A DNA stretch of 64,000 bases from Erodium maritimum (GCA_963921825.1 OY997590.1:51725039-51789038); one strand, 5' to 3'; counted from the first letter of the stretch, positions 35,602-47,500 are shown. Program-made: numbers and translations. Notes: generated from the letters alone by a model not told the origin.

Positions 35602-36405
35602 GAATTTTAATCTATTAATTTTAACATGGCGTAGCCTTCCTTTAAGCCGCTTCTATCCACCGCGACGTTGGCTCCCTCTCGCCACCAACGACGTTGGCTC
35701 CCTCCTGCCACCAACGACGTGTCTTTCGGTCTTGTTCGGTCCCCATCTGTAACCCCAATGGTTGTCGTCTGGCTCACCTCGACAACAATCGCTCTCTTTA
35801 CCTCGGTGCCCTCGACCTCCCTGTATTGGATCATCTTTCCTGAGCAACCCCCGCCGTCTCTGAAGATGTCACTAACGCGTCCTTCTTCCTGACCTCCACT
35901 GTGACACCCTCTCTACCCCTCTGTTTTTTTACTTTACCTGTTTTGTTCCTTTTTGCAAGGTTAATTATTAGTGAGTGAAGATTTACGGCTTCTACCCAGA
36001 GATTCAAGGACTTTTACCCATATCTGATTCACATCTACCATTGTCACTCTCCTCCCATTGAAATTGATGAGGCCAGGTTCGGTTTTGAACCAGTGGTTCG
36101 AGCCTGACCTCCTTATGAAGTTAATGGATTCACGTTCGGTCGCACTCTATAGAGTATGTAGCGTCTAGGCAACACCTTGAGCAATATTCGTTGGTTTCGT
36201 CTTACTTTGCTTTCAATTCGCCTATATGGATTTTTCAACATCGTTTGTATTAGAGATATCCGTACTATGCTGACTCAGAACGAGACAATTTCTCTCCAAT
36301 TTTTAAAAAGAACTTGAACAAAATAGCTCACTGATTAAATAGAGAGACGCGTTCTATACCAATTCTTCAGTGATTAAAAAATCTTCTTGATGAACTAAAT
36401 TGTAT
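35602..36405. other. Intergenic, no gene seen
   Basis: Contains a short tandem duplication of a 27-bp block with CCACCAACGACGTTGGCTCCC (35665-35720). The rest shows no domain or repeat end. It runs into the target duplication of the Mutator-like element at 36406. Confidence 0.4.
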
Positions 36406-36414
36406 TATTTTTAT

Positions 36415-37207
36415 GGGATAACACCGATTCCCAACATTTTTGAACCTTTGTTTACATCCTAACTTATGCAACTTTCAGTTATCACTTCCTAGCTCGAAAA
36501 GTTTCTTTTTTACAATTCATAACCCAAATATGGTGTTTTTTACAATTCCTAACTGCGAAAAAACAGCTACTTTTTATCAAGGTTGTAAAAAACGTTAGGC
36601 GCTAGTCGGGCGGAAATGGGTCCTAGGCGCTAGGCGGGGATTAATCGGATTATTATTTTATTATTTTTATTATATATTATCAAAATTTATATTATACTAT
36701 ATAAAAATATTAATAATATCGAACATTAAATATAATAAAAACATAAATATTCTACTAAACTAAAAGTATCATACAATTATTAAAAGAATATCAACAAGTA
36801 TGACTATCAACTAGCATAATTTTATGGTTTCACTTGGTTTGAAGAAGGTTAGAAACTGTTTTTTTAACTATAAATCGGACCCGGTGTCTGACCGACCCGC
36901 TCAATTAATCGACGAGGCGGTGATTAATCGGCCGAATCGGGGATTAATTGGTCATATTCTGTCCAAACGGACTAGAGCGACCTAGGAGGATAAATCGGGT
37001 CGGCATAGCCCATTTCAGCGCCTAGGCGGGGCCTAGGCGCCTCCAGGCGGGGATTTTTACAACATTGCTTTTTATAGTAAAGTACCACCTTTGGGTTAGG
37101 AACTGTAAAAAAAATAAAATTTTTGAGTTAGGAAGTGATAACTGAATGTCACATAAGTTAGGACGTGATAACTAAAAGTTGAAGAGATTAGAAAAAAACG
37201 TGTTTCC
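36415..37207. mobile_element. Non-autonomous Mutator-like element with long inverted repeats
   Basis: A perfect 9-bp duplication TATTTTTAT flanks it (36406-36414 and 37208-37216), the length expected for Mutator-like elements. Left and right arms of more than 100 bases are inverted copies: TTCAGTTATCACTTCCTA and TTTACAATTC in the left arm match the reverse of the right arm at about 37080-37150. There is no coding region. A hAT element (36578-37067) sits in its middle. It lies about 450 bases upstream of the DUF1639 gene start. Confidence 0.82.
36578..37067. mobile_element. Non-autonomous hAT element (TAGGCGC-rich)
   Basis: An 8-bp duplication CTTTTTAT (36570-36577 and 37068-37075) flanks inverted ends CAAGGTTGTAAAAA and CAATGTTGTAAAAA (read inward). 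Subterminal GGCGCTAG and CCTAGGCGCC repeats near both ends are typical hAT features, since these transposases bind repeated subterminal motifs. The core is AT-rich. No coding region. It inserted into the Mutator-like element, so it is the younger of the two. Confidence 0.85.
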
Positions 37208-37528
37208 TATTTTTATTGAAGCTTAATAAAATCTAACACCTTTTAGTCAAAAGTTGTCTAGGGTCGACTAAAAACAAAATAGGTTAAAAAAACATGAACA
37301 TCTACGGCTGCTACTAGTAGGTAAAAACCGCGCTCTAATCCAACGGTGGAGACGCTGAACATCAAGAATGACTCGAAAAGGACGTATCACCCGGGAAAAC
37401 GAAAAATAGAAATGGAAAAACAAAACAAATTAAATCCGTATCCTACGCACCCTAAAAGAAAAGCGCACGGTAGCAACGGGCCATTCTACAACCCGAACAT
37501 TAAAACCGCCCTCTCTTTGTTTCCCCGT

Positions 37529-37539
37529 ATATATATAAA
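37529..37539 (+). promoter_or_regulatory. Probable TATA box of the DUF1639 gene
   Basis: TATATATAAA lies about 115 bases upstream of the first in-frame ATG (37653), leaving a 5' UTR of roughly 80-90 bases if transcription starts some 30 bases downstream. The neighbourhood is C-rich before it (CTCTCTTTGTTTCCCC). This is the only well-placed TATA element upstream of the gene. Confidence 0.6.
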
Positions 37540-37652
37540 CTGCGTAGTTCCGTTTCCCGGCGATAGGCGAGAGAGGAAAATCCTTTCCGAGCAGGTTCGA
37601 GGGGCTGATCTGATACAGTCGCGTCCACCGTTCGAGCAATCGCCTCCGATCA

Positions 37653-38762
37653 ATGGTGTGTTCGGGTGTGGCTGAGGAGAGGCAGCGAGTGCACAATAGA
37701 GAGCCCATGGAGACGCGTCCGGAGAGATCGAAGCCGCTCCACAATTTCGAGCTCCCCTGTTTGCGGTGGGGGAACCAGAGGTATCTCCGGTGTAAGAAGG
37801 TCCCACCCTCTGACGCCAGCCCCGAGGTTTCCGGCGGCGCCGCCGATCGGCGATCTCCAGCTTTCAGATTCGCCGACTCGTCTGGGTCTCGGCGCGGCCA
37901 GGAGGCTGTGGATTGCGAGCGGAAGCGGTTCTCGAGGGATTCGGAGAGGCGGGCGGCGAAATCGAAGATTGACGGCGAGGACGGGATCGAGGCGGTGAGG
38001 GAAAAGCTCACGCTTGATCTCAAGACCGCGACCAGTAAGATGAAAGATGCGATTTTGAGGAAGGGGGCGGCGGAGGACGAGCCCGCCGCGGAGGCGAGGC
38101 CGTGGAATTTGAGGACGCGTAGGGCGGCCTGCAGGGAGCCCGTCGGCGGAGTGAAGGCTGAAGAGAGTTACTCTCCGTTGAGGAGCGACGGCGGCGTCGT
38201 CAAGTTTCCGCGTCTGAGAGGTTCGCCGGAGAAGGAGAGGGCGAAGTTCTCAGTTGCTCTGTCAAGGAAGGAGATCGAGGACGATTACGCGGCGATGCTC
38301 GGCGAGAGGCCACCGCGGAGACCGAAGAAGAGAGCTAAGATTGTACAGAAACAGTTGGATGTAAGCCAATCCCAAATCTAAGTTTATTCGTCTCGATAAT
38401 GCAATTGTATTGTGGTTTCCGATCTTGAGATTCATCTTTTCTCTAATTTTGCAGTCGCTGTTTCCCGGATTGTGGTTGACGGAGGTTTCAGAGGACATGT
38501 ACAAGGTTGCTGAGTTGCCCGAGAACCGAAAGGTACATCCTTGTGCTCTATCAGTGTTTGGTTGGTGAGAAAATGTAGGAAACCAAAAGAAAGTTAGGTC
38601 CTTGAATCTGAAGTTTTAAGCCCAATTGGTGTAGATTAGGCTTGTTGCATTAGTGCCTGAAAAAATTCACTCCCCTTATATTGTCTGGAGTTGTGAACAT
38701 TGCAATATTGATTCCCTTGCTTGATTTGACGATCCTTGTGTTTGTTTTTGCAGAGATTGTAA
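37653..38762 (+). CDS. DUF1639 family protein (three exons)
   Basis: Exons are 37653-38360, 38455-38532 and 38754-38762, giving 264 residues. Both introns are GT...AG (GTAAG...TTTTGCAG, 94 bases; GTACAT...TTTTTGCAG, 221 bases) and fall between codons. Family signatures are the N-terminal ERSKPLHNFELPCLRWG (about 24-40), the central RPWNLRTRR (149-157), and the conserved C-terminal block FSVALSRKEIEDDYAAML, RPPRRPKKRAKIVQKQLD, then SLFPGLWLTEVSEDMYKVAE in exon 2. The last exon adds only Arg-Leu. The start could instead be Met-19 (37707), which begins METRPERSKPLHNF like many relatives. The basic PRRPKKR run could serve nuclear targeting. The family's biochemical role is not known to me. Exon 1 is GC-rich and intact, unlike everything around it. 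No obvious frameshift or stop. Confidence 0.9.
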
Positions 38763-39064
38763 CAGCAGTTTAGGAGTGGCTGAGACTTGTGCTAGTATAT
38801 TGTGGGTGTAAGTTTGTGAATGGGGCCGGAAGGTGTTGGGTTTTTTCTTATGGATGACTTGTGGTGTAAGTCTCTGAGTTGCGATAATGTTGGTTCTTGT
38901 TTCTTCAAAATAAGTTTGTGATGCTGTTAGTGCAGAAGAGAAGAAGTGATTGTTCTATTAGTTTTGTTACGGTTCACCTGCAAAATGCTATATCACTTAA
39001 TCTTATTTCACTGTTGTTGCATTGCATTGCATACTATGGAACTGCTCAGGCCAGGGAGGGCTTA
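38763..39064 (+). other. Probable 3' UTR and downstream of the DUF1639 gene
   Basis: T/G-rich sequence with AAAATAAG at about 38906, a possible polyadenylation signal. No separate gene seen before the MITE at 39065. Confidence 0.45.
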
Positions 39065-39307
39065 GAGCACCTGCAATGGTATACTAAGAGTAGTATTATG
39101 GAGCCATGGTAAGCGAGCATCTTACTTGTCGGCGTGGGATTGGCCCGCCGATTAGGTTTGGGGCTGCCACGGCTGGACGAGTCGTTCCAGGATCCCGCAA
39201 CGGCCGCCTGCAACGGCACCCCTTACCACAACGTCTACTACGACTGGTCATGACAGCGAGCCGTAGCAGGGCCTGCAACGGAACTGCCACCACCGTTGCA
39301 GCTGCTC
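39065..39307. mobile_element. Tourist/PIF-Harbinger MITE, 243 bp
   Basis: TTA lies on both sides (39062-39064 and 39308-39310). The inverted ends are GAGCACCTGCAATGG (39065-39079) and, read inward from the right, GAGCAGCTGCAACGG, matching at 13 of 15 positions. The length and absence of coding frame fit a Tourist-like MITE. Its ends resemble those of the larger Harbinger element at the window start (GAGCATCCACAATGC). Confidence 0.85.
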
Positions 39308-39310
39308 TTA

Positions 39311-40679
39311 GTATGGATTGCTCTTCCAGGTGGGACTTGAGCTGTTAGTGAGTTGCTCTTTGGTTATCTTCTTTTGCCCAAATATTAGGTTTTTGACAGA
39401 AGCTTGATATTCTCCATAGACAACATCTGTGATATTCTACTTGTTATTTTCTGACATGAGCTGAGGTTCTTCCTTGAGCCTCTGCACATGCGCGTCCTGA
39501 ATGATGTTTTTAGACCGTTAGACCCAGAAATTGAATGGGAATTTTAGGAACTGAATCATCCAATGAACCTGTTATTTTTTTTTTACTTAAATTGAATATG
39601 TGCACGTGGCAGGACCGTCATCTCCATCATTGTTTCACTCCAAAACATTGAATTCGTTGGTGTTGGTGAGTTTCTTATTTGAATTCGGCTATTCGCTAAC
39701 GTATATCGGTCTTTCTAATTCAAACCCACGATAAGATTTTTGGGCTGTCTCATTTTAGCCCAAATAAGAATGGAACTACAAGCCCGGGCAACAGGGTGTG
39801 CTGGCACTGACGCCACCTTGTGCCACCCATTGGGGGCGTCGTTGTTGGCGGTGCCTGTTTTGTGTTTGTGTTACATGGGTTCCCTCTTTTTCCCCTCGCC
39901 CAATCAAGCCCTACCACGTCGCCTACAACTAATAACAAGATGTTTATGTAATACAATGTTAAAACAAGCAAGACTAATTTTTCTCTGTTCCGCCCTAGCC
40001 GTCAAGGTCTCCTTGTCTAAAACTTCTGTTATCGTCGGTGACAACCCTCACCAACTGTTATCGATGGAACCCCTTCTCCTCTCTTAGTCCCATCTTCTTT
40101 TCCCTTCCCCCTTTGCCTCCTTCAAGTTTTCTCTGTTACGCCCGCTTGTTTTCATCTCGCCTTCGTGCTCATTGCTTGTTGTTGGGGTAGTCTCGTCGAT
40201 CTTCAATTCTCCGTTTGATTTGTGGGTGTTGGAGTGCAGATCTGGAGGCTCTACCCAGATCTACTCTATGGTGGTTGGTTATGGCCATGTGCTAGCGGTT
40301 CGTCCCTTGTTTCCGCTCTGTCGTTGTTGGCCTCTAGGAGCTCTGTCATCTTGATGGAGTTCCTCGTCGGGGTGGTCCTTAGGCTCGATCGACTTTGGTT
40401 GAGCTCGTGCGTGTGAGGTCGCCTCGGGGTGTGCGTGTGAATTTTCCTCGACATGGTTTCAAGCCGGATTTTGATCTTGGTTGTCAGTGTTCTTTGCTCT
40501 CTGGTCAGCTGCTTCACATCTAATCGCTTGGCTCCGAGGTCGTGGAGTCTCTGCTTCTGGTCGGTCACCTGCTTGGGTTGTACGGCTGGAGTTTGGTTGG
40601 GCTGTGGTGGCGCGAGTTTTACTAGCATGTGTGGAGATGGAGGTTGTCAAGGGAGTGCTTCTCAATTCGTGTGGTGTTG
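39311..40679. other. Unclassified T/C-rich DNA left of the solo LTR
   Basis: Frames such as 39740-40087 and 40453-40680 are open but show no domain and have no supporting splice structure. From about 40090 the composition turns to CT-rich then TG-rich, and the same character continues at 43417-44553 beyond the solo LTR. The two stretches therefore look like one older, non-coding element or LINE 5' region split by the LTR. I cannot name it. Confidence 0.35.
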
Positions 40680-42159
40680 TGTAAGAACCGCTCCCTGTCA
40701 ACCCCAGTCAAATCGGCGGAAAAACAGAAAAATGTAAAATTTTGGGACACACCTAAATGAACCTAAAATTGACCCCGAGGGTCATATCGGACTTAAGGTG
40801 ACCCCGATATCGACCAAAGTGAGTTCTGGGTGACTCAGGGCAACTTTTTGACCAATTCGGGAAAGGTTGACTTTTTACAGTAAAAGTCAACCGAGCGACG
40901 TTTTGGTCCGTTCGAGGCCCATTTTGGATCCAAAAAGCTTAGCCGTCGTTACAGTGGTCTTAGTTGGGCCGTTTACTTGTAGCACGTGAAATTTCGTAAT
41001 TTCTTGGAAAATGGGCCCGTTCGGGACCCGAGACGGCCGAATTTCGCGAATCTGACAAAAAATATCTACGAAGATATTTTCTAAAAGGTGGGACCCATTT
41101 GCCACTTGTCACACAAGTGGTGGTGGTTGGTATTTTGAACAAAACAAAAAGGAAATGAGAGGTAGTTTGTAAATAGGTAGTGTTTTGTGTTTTTGAAACA
41201 AATTAAAGAGAGAAGGGGGGAGAGGTCTAGGCCAAATAGAAAAAAAGAGAGAAGGAGAGAAAAAAAAATAGAGAAGAGAAGAGAGAAGGAGGAAAGGAAA
41301 AAGGAAAAGAAAAAGGGTGAGGTGTTTGTGATTTCCCGACGATCCGACCGACCGATCGACTCAACGACTGCGGATTCGAACTCCCCTCGTCATTCACTAC
41401 GGTGAGAACCCATTATTTTCTCGTTTTGGTACGTTTGAAAATTAGGGTTTGAGTTTAAACGAGTCAAATATGGTTGGGTTTTGGTTAGAATTGGTTTAAA
41501 GATGAATGATTGAGGTTTGGGGTTCGTTAGGAACGTTTTGGGGCGAAAAGGAAATTTTCCCATTGTGGTCGTGTGGGGCCCACTTGCCCGGGCCTCGGGT
41601 TTTTCGTGTTCGGGTGGTTTTGGACGATCCCTAAATCGATAATTCACACCCCGAATGAATTATGGGATTAAATTGTGGAAATTGGAAATTTCGGGTTTAG
41701 AAACTTTAACGCGAATTAAATCGCTCGGAAGTCGGAAATTGATTCCATCGATTGCGTTGGAACACTTGAATTATTTTAGGATCGTAGAAACGAAAACGGG
41801 AATATTCGGAGCCCCGGAAGGGCGTTTTCCGATCCTGGGTAGATTCGCCGAGCCGGGCGAATCGGGCTTTTCCGGGGCCTTTGTTGACAATGTCGAGTAA
41901 TTGGGAAGTTTGGGAGTGATCGGCATTGTCGGGGGCGCGTTTGGGCGTCAAATTCATTAAAATTCAGCTTTGCCTGCGAACTTAAAAAGTGTTCTAATTT
42001 GTGATCTTGTTAGATCGTGCCGCCGATCGCGGAAAGAGGAGGCTAAGCGGGTGACTGGGAGCACGCCGGAGCTTGAGCGTGGATATTTGGAAAGCGTTAG
42101 GAGGTAGGGAAAAGTAGCCGGATCTCGGCCTTGACTAGGGAAAGTTAACAGTAGAAATG

Positions 42160-42310
42160 CATGTGACACTTAGTGGTGTCGTAGGATAAGTAAATTTATC
42201 GAACAATGGAAATACAAGCGACACTTAGTGGTGTCGTAGGATACGTGAACGTATCGAACAATAGAAATGCATGTGACACTTAGTAGTGTCGTAGGATAAG
42301 TGAACGTATC
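42160..42310. promoter_or_regulatory. Triplicated dyad motif unit in solo LTR copy B
   Basis: A unit of roughly 60 bases occurs three times. Each has GACACTTAGT(G/A)GTGTC (42165-42180, 42220-42235, 42275-42290) followed by a second dyad: GATAAGTAAATTTATC (42185-42200), GATACGTGAACGTATC (42240-42255) and a partial one (42295-42310). Homologous dyads stand in copy A at 5010-5080. Confidence 0.6.
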
Positions 42311-42529
42311 GAACATTAGAAGGGCTTGTGACTTTTGGTTGTACCCGTAGGTTGTTTGAATGGTTTGTGTTTGTGGGTGGCATGAGTGCCCGTGGGGAGT
42401 TGAACCCGTATTGGTTGACTGACTTGCCGAGGGGTAGTTAGTCGTGTTGTCGTTTTTTCTTTCTATTTGCGGGGTAGTGTGTGTTATTTGGTTGTGACTG
42501 TGATTGTTCTGGTGATAATTGTTGAGCTA

Positions 42530-42880
42530 TGCCCGATGGGTGTGTCGTACCCTCCGGTGCGCGGTCGGTAAAGTGCTGAGAGCTGTGGTTCCCGTCAGGT
42601 GCATCGTACCTTCCGGCGCGTGATCGGTAAAGTGCTGAGGTTAGAGCTGTGCCCTATGAGTGTGTCATACCCTCCAATGTGTGGTCGGTAAAGAACAGAG
42701 GGCTGTGGTCCATGTAGGTGTGTCGCACCTTCCGGCGCGTGATTGGTAAAGTGCTGAGGCTGGATTTATGCCCGAGGGGTGTATCGTACCCTCCGGTGCG
42801 CGGTCGGTAAAGAGCAGAGGGTTGTGGTCCCCGTCAGGTGTGTGGCACCTTCCGGCGCGTGATCGGTAAAGTGCTGAGGC
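42530..42880 (-). repeat. Tandem repeat array in solo LTR copy B
   Basis: Six units of about 58-60 bases share CGTACCCTCCGG or GCACCTTCCGG and GGTCGGTAAAG or GATCGGTAAAG. Alternate units are more alike (CCCTCCGGTGCG against CCTTCCGGCGCG), giving a higher-order period of about 118 bases. No resemblance to the array in copy A. Confidence 0.85.
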
Positions 42881-43416
42881 TTGTGGTTGTGGTTTGCGTG
42901 ACTTTGATCACTTCTGTGTTGTTGTGTTCTTTGAGGTCGTCTTTACGGTGTCGGGTCTACACTACGGGCACGGGCGTTTAGATTTGTTGGGAAAAGTAAC
43001 GTTTTCGTGTGACAGTCAAGTTATTTGAGTTTGGGGATAGTAGTCCCCGGTGTTTTGTTTGTTGTTGGTATTTCCGGCATTTCTGCTAGTATGTCGTAGT
43101 CAGTCTGCTATCCGTGGTGGTGAGCGAACGCTCACCCCTAGCTGCTTTTCCTACAGGTTCTGGTCGCGAGGCGGACTAGGGGAATTCTCGAAGCTTGAAG
43201 AGCTGGGAGCGGGAGTCCGGGTTTTTGGGAGTTTAGCGACGTATGCTTTGGTTTTGTCCGCTTGTTTTGGACGTATTTTAAGTTGTAAAATATTGTGTTT
43301 TGATTAACTTAAGTGGTGATTTTAAGCGGTTTTATTAAAATGTTTGAAAACTATTTTATTGTTTCACCGTTCGCGTTCCGGGTTCGGTCCTACTTAATTC
43401 GGGGCGTGACATGTTG

Positions 43417-44553
43417 AGCTCGTCCTAGCCGAAGTTCTTGCACGATGGAGCTCGATTCTGCATATGGATCTCGGATCTAGCCCGTCTCCGGTAGATCTGG
43501 GGCTTCTTCGCGTACGACTTTGAGTTTGGGTAGGCTATTGGAGTCTCCCTTTATCCTGTTCTTCTTCGCCACCAGAGAAGTGGTATCAGTTCTACCACGG
43601 GAAGTGTTTTCGTCAAGGATTCACTATGGTTCTGGTTTGGGCAACGGTTCTCGGTAAGTGCCTTTTTGAGTGGTGGTTGTTTCTCAGTAGGTTTCCATGG
43701 CCACCTCTGTGAAGGTGGGATTCTTGTGGAGTGGCTAGGTGGAATGGTTTCCTTTTAACGCTGAGTTTGTTATGATCTCCGTTTTTTGGGAGTTAACCAT
43801 CGGGGTAACAGCTTGTTCATGTTACTATCGGGGCCTTGTTCTAGATCCGGTCGTGGGATCCGTTTCTCCATCCTCTTAGGTGTCGATCGTTGTGGATCTG
43901 GTCTAGTCTTGTTTTGTGTCTCGGTCTGGTGTCTGGTTTGTCACTTCTCTTCACTCTTGGTCGATCGTCGCTTGCTTCAAGATATGATCGTGGGACGCGT
44001 TTCTTCAATCTCTCAGGTGTTGATCGTCGTGGATCTCATCGTTCGTCGTGTGGACGAGTGTCGTTCTTGTAGCTTCCTCGCTAACTCGGTTGGTAACGAA
44101 TTCATTACTTTTCCTTTTGTCTTATTCGTTACTTATGGAGTCACTGCTCTATCCAAAGTCTCAGACTCCTTTCAATTTCACATGTTTCCCCGCCTTCTGG
44201 TTGGTGGGGGCCTGTCGAACCTTTTAGGTGTTGGCCTCCAACAAGTTGTTTAGTCTTTGGGACTTAGTTGAGATTCGAAAGGTTTTTAATCCTTTGCGCT
44301 ACGAGTTCAGTGGTTTGTGGTCACCGTTCTATTTCTATCGTTTGCAGTTTTTGTTTTGGAGTGTCAGTGTCTTCTCTTGGAGATGCTGATGAAATAGAAG
44401 TGTTCTCTTCAAGTACGATTAAGGCTAGGGAAGTTCGGATAGGAGGTATGTTATCAGTTTTGATATTTATGGTTGGAAAATCAGGGTTTTAGACCTTTTT
44501 CATCCCTTGTTGGCTTTCTCGTTCTTCATTTCTGTACAATTTGGTACTTAGAC
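43417..44553. other. Unclassified TG/CT-rich DNA right of the solo LTR
   Basis: Continuation of 39311-40679 across the solo LTR target site. The frame at 43786-44253 is open but shows no known motif and is probably an effect of TCG/GTT-rich composition. No repeat ends found. Confidence 0.35.
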
Positions 44554-44558
44554 CTATT

Positions 44559-47500
44559 TGTTGTACTTGTCACTTTGGTAAAACCATGAGACCATAACCA
44601 TAGAATACTACCAATGATTAGATACACAAGACAAAAATAAAATTGATGATTCCACACAAAACTTGTTCAAGAACACCAAGTAGAAGACGAAAACAACAAG
44701 TAGAAGAAGCAAAAACCAAAGAAGGATGAATGGCTCGAGTCTCCAAGATGCCTACGTACCCTTCAAGAAATCAAAGCCACATATTTCTTGAGTTAAAGAA
44801 CTCAAGAACACAACAACAATGGAGCTTTGTGGGGGGGGGGGGGGGGGGGGTCGGCCTGTTAGTCTTAGTGCCCGTAGTTCAATCCAAAATGTCCAAATGT
44901 ATATATCATCGTTAGAAATAAAATTAAAGCGGATTTATATTACTTATGTGTTGGAGTAATATATCGATGTGTGCTCTGATCTATGCCCACAATGCGAACA
45001 GAACCATAGATCGAGATTGATCACACTCGATGGGTCCCTAGCCAACAAATCTTCACTAGAAGCGACTAGTATGAAAGATGGCTCTTTATGGCTTCCATTC
45101 TGTTAGTCACTGGAATGGGATTCCGGAGTCTGATCATAGATATCATGTGGGACATGATATTGGACGACCCGCCCTGAATATGTGCCATAGATTAAGTCAT
45201 GAACATATTCAGTGTCGTAGCTTGTCATGTATCCTTAGACCAAGGAGTCTTTGTGATCGCTATGTAGTCAACAACTGAGTTTGACCTGAGCCTAACGTTG
45301 TCCGTAACAGGGCTTCCATAACGGCCAGGATTGGCTTGGGGACGGGCTACATGAGTGACACGAAAGATGGCTAAGGGATTTATCCCTCATACTGAGGTAT
45401 GAGAAAGATATCGGTTGTCGGCCGCTTGATCGAGAGTGACTAAAAGAATAGCATGGTCATGCACATGATACTGGGTATCATATATTCAGTCATCTCACAT
45501 ATCAAGGAACAGTGATTGAGAATAATAAGGATGACGGCTCTAGGCCTTATCTCAATCAGGATATCAGAGATAAAAGGATAGTGACATAGACGACGGAAAG
45601 GTTAGAATCGACAAGGTCGATTCGTTATGCAATGTCAGGAAATACTAAAGTCTCGTTAGTTTCCACTTAAATAGGATCAAGTAAAATGAGATTTTACGTT
45701 GATCTATTGACATGCATAAACCTAAGGGTCACACCAGAGGGTGAAACCCATTGACACATTTACGGAGAATGGACCAAAACTGGGTTTTGGGTCATGTTCC
45801 TGTAAGTGAATAGAACTTTACAGATCAAGACAAGGCTTGGAGTCTTGGGATTGATCGCGTCGGATAATGTTGGACATTTCCGGTATGGAAGACTTGGAGG
45901 CGACGAGTGAATCACGGGACCTCGTTGGAAATGCTCACGGGCCATGTTCCAAGAGGCCCATGAAAGGCCCATGCAACCAAGGCCCATGAAACTAATTAAT
46001 CAAGTCTTGATTAATTAGCACTAAGTAAGCAAGACAATGATTAAGGTGTTGGTGATTCACCACCTAACCCAATCTTGTCTTGCCATACTTTGTCCTATTT
46101 ACACCTTACTTGTCACCATGCTTGTCCCATGCCTTTAGTTGGACAAGTATGGGGTTTGCTATGTTTAAGTAATCTTTTTTCAACATAACAAACACAAGAC
46201 AAGAATAGGAAACACAATTTTCTCTCACTCCCAAGAGCAATTTCGGCCAAGACTACATTTCTTCTCCATTTTTGTGTTCTCGAGTCCTCAAAGAGAAGAA
46301 CTACGTGGCTTTGATTCCCATGTGGATACGTATGCGTCTTGGAGACTCAAGCCAATCATTCGTTACCCGGTGTTCTTGTGTTGGTAAGAAATAGTGCTGA
46401 AAATTTCTCTTGTGAATCCATTCTTTGTTAGTTGTTTCATGGTTTTAATCGTCTCTTGGTTTTCATTGATTTTCCGCTGCGAGTTGGTTCATCTCCAACC
46501 CTACCTCGAGACCCAACACGGCCAACAAAAGGAAGAAGAAGAAGTTACAGTTCTCAACTCTCTTTTGGATGTGTTATACGACCAAATGATTTCTATGTTG
46601 AGAAAAGTGGTGACCATCACCTCATTAATCTCCCAACATTTACCAAGTGTTCTAGTTAATTATGATATTATTAGTTAATTAGCTAGTTAGTGGAGTTAAG
46701 GTCCCACCTAGTTACTAACTAACTAACTTAACTAAACTAGTTGAAACCTTCTAGTCAAGACTCAACTTGGTATCTCTTTGGGCCGTCAATTGGGCCTTGT
46801 GGATGGGGCCCACAACAATTCCCATCGAGGTCCTGTGACACACTTTTGTCTCCAATACCTTACAATTCGGATATGTCCAACATTATCTGACGCGATCGTT
46901 CACAAGACTCCAATTCTTGTTTGGATCCGTAATATCCTAATCACTTACGACATATGACCCAAAATCTAGTTTTGGTCGTGTCCCGTGTTAACTTCTCGCT
47001 TGGCCTTTCTCCATTAGTGTGTTAATGAGTTACATCCTCCGGTGTGACCCTTAGGTTTATGCATGCCGGAAGATCAACGTAAAATCTCATTTTACTTGAT
47101 CCTACATAAGTGGCAACTAACAAGACTATAGTATTCCCTAGCACTGCATAGCGAATCAACTCTTGTCGATTCTAACCTTTCCTTCGTCCATGTCATTATC
47201 ATTTTATCTCTAGATGTCCTGATTGAGATAAGGCATAGAGTCATTATCCTTATTGTTCTCAATCATTGTTCCTCGATATGTGAGATGCCGAATATACGAT
47301 ACGTAGTATCTACCATGCTATTTTTTCAGTCACTCTAGATCGAGCGGCCGAGAACGGACTTCATTCCCATACAACAATATAAAGGATAAATCCCTTAATC
47401 GTCTTTCGTGTTACTCATGCAGTCCGTCCCCAAGCCAATCTTGGCCGTTATGGAAACTTTTTCATAAGCAACGTTGGGCTTAGGTCAAACTCAGTTGTTT

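Larger units (their letters stand above)
40680..43411 (-). mobile_element. Solo LTR, TGTCACGCC family, copy B
   Basis: A perfect 5-bp duplication TGTTG (40675-40679 and 43412-43416) flanks a 2732-base unit. Read on the minus strand it starts TGTCACGCCCCGAATT and ends GCGGTTCTTACA, so TG...CA ends are intact. No internal region or second LTR is present, hence a solo LTR left by recombination between two LTRs. It contains a tandem array (42530-42880), dyad motifs (42160-42310) and a purine-rich tract at 41205-41325, which is CT-rich on the element strand. The tract lies in the place where copies A and C also have a CT-rich tract. Confidence 0.92.

Noticed and set aside
37430-38023. Open antisense frame of 197 codons across the DUF1639 exon
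   Set aside because: It mirrors the GC-rich coding exon and has no motif of its own.
42530-42880. Regular repeats resembling a CRISPR array
   Set aside because: Units are contiguous with no unique spacers, lie inside a plant LTR and have no cas genes; it is a minisatellite.
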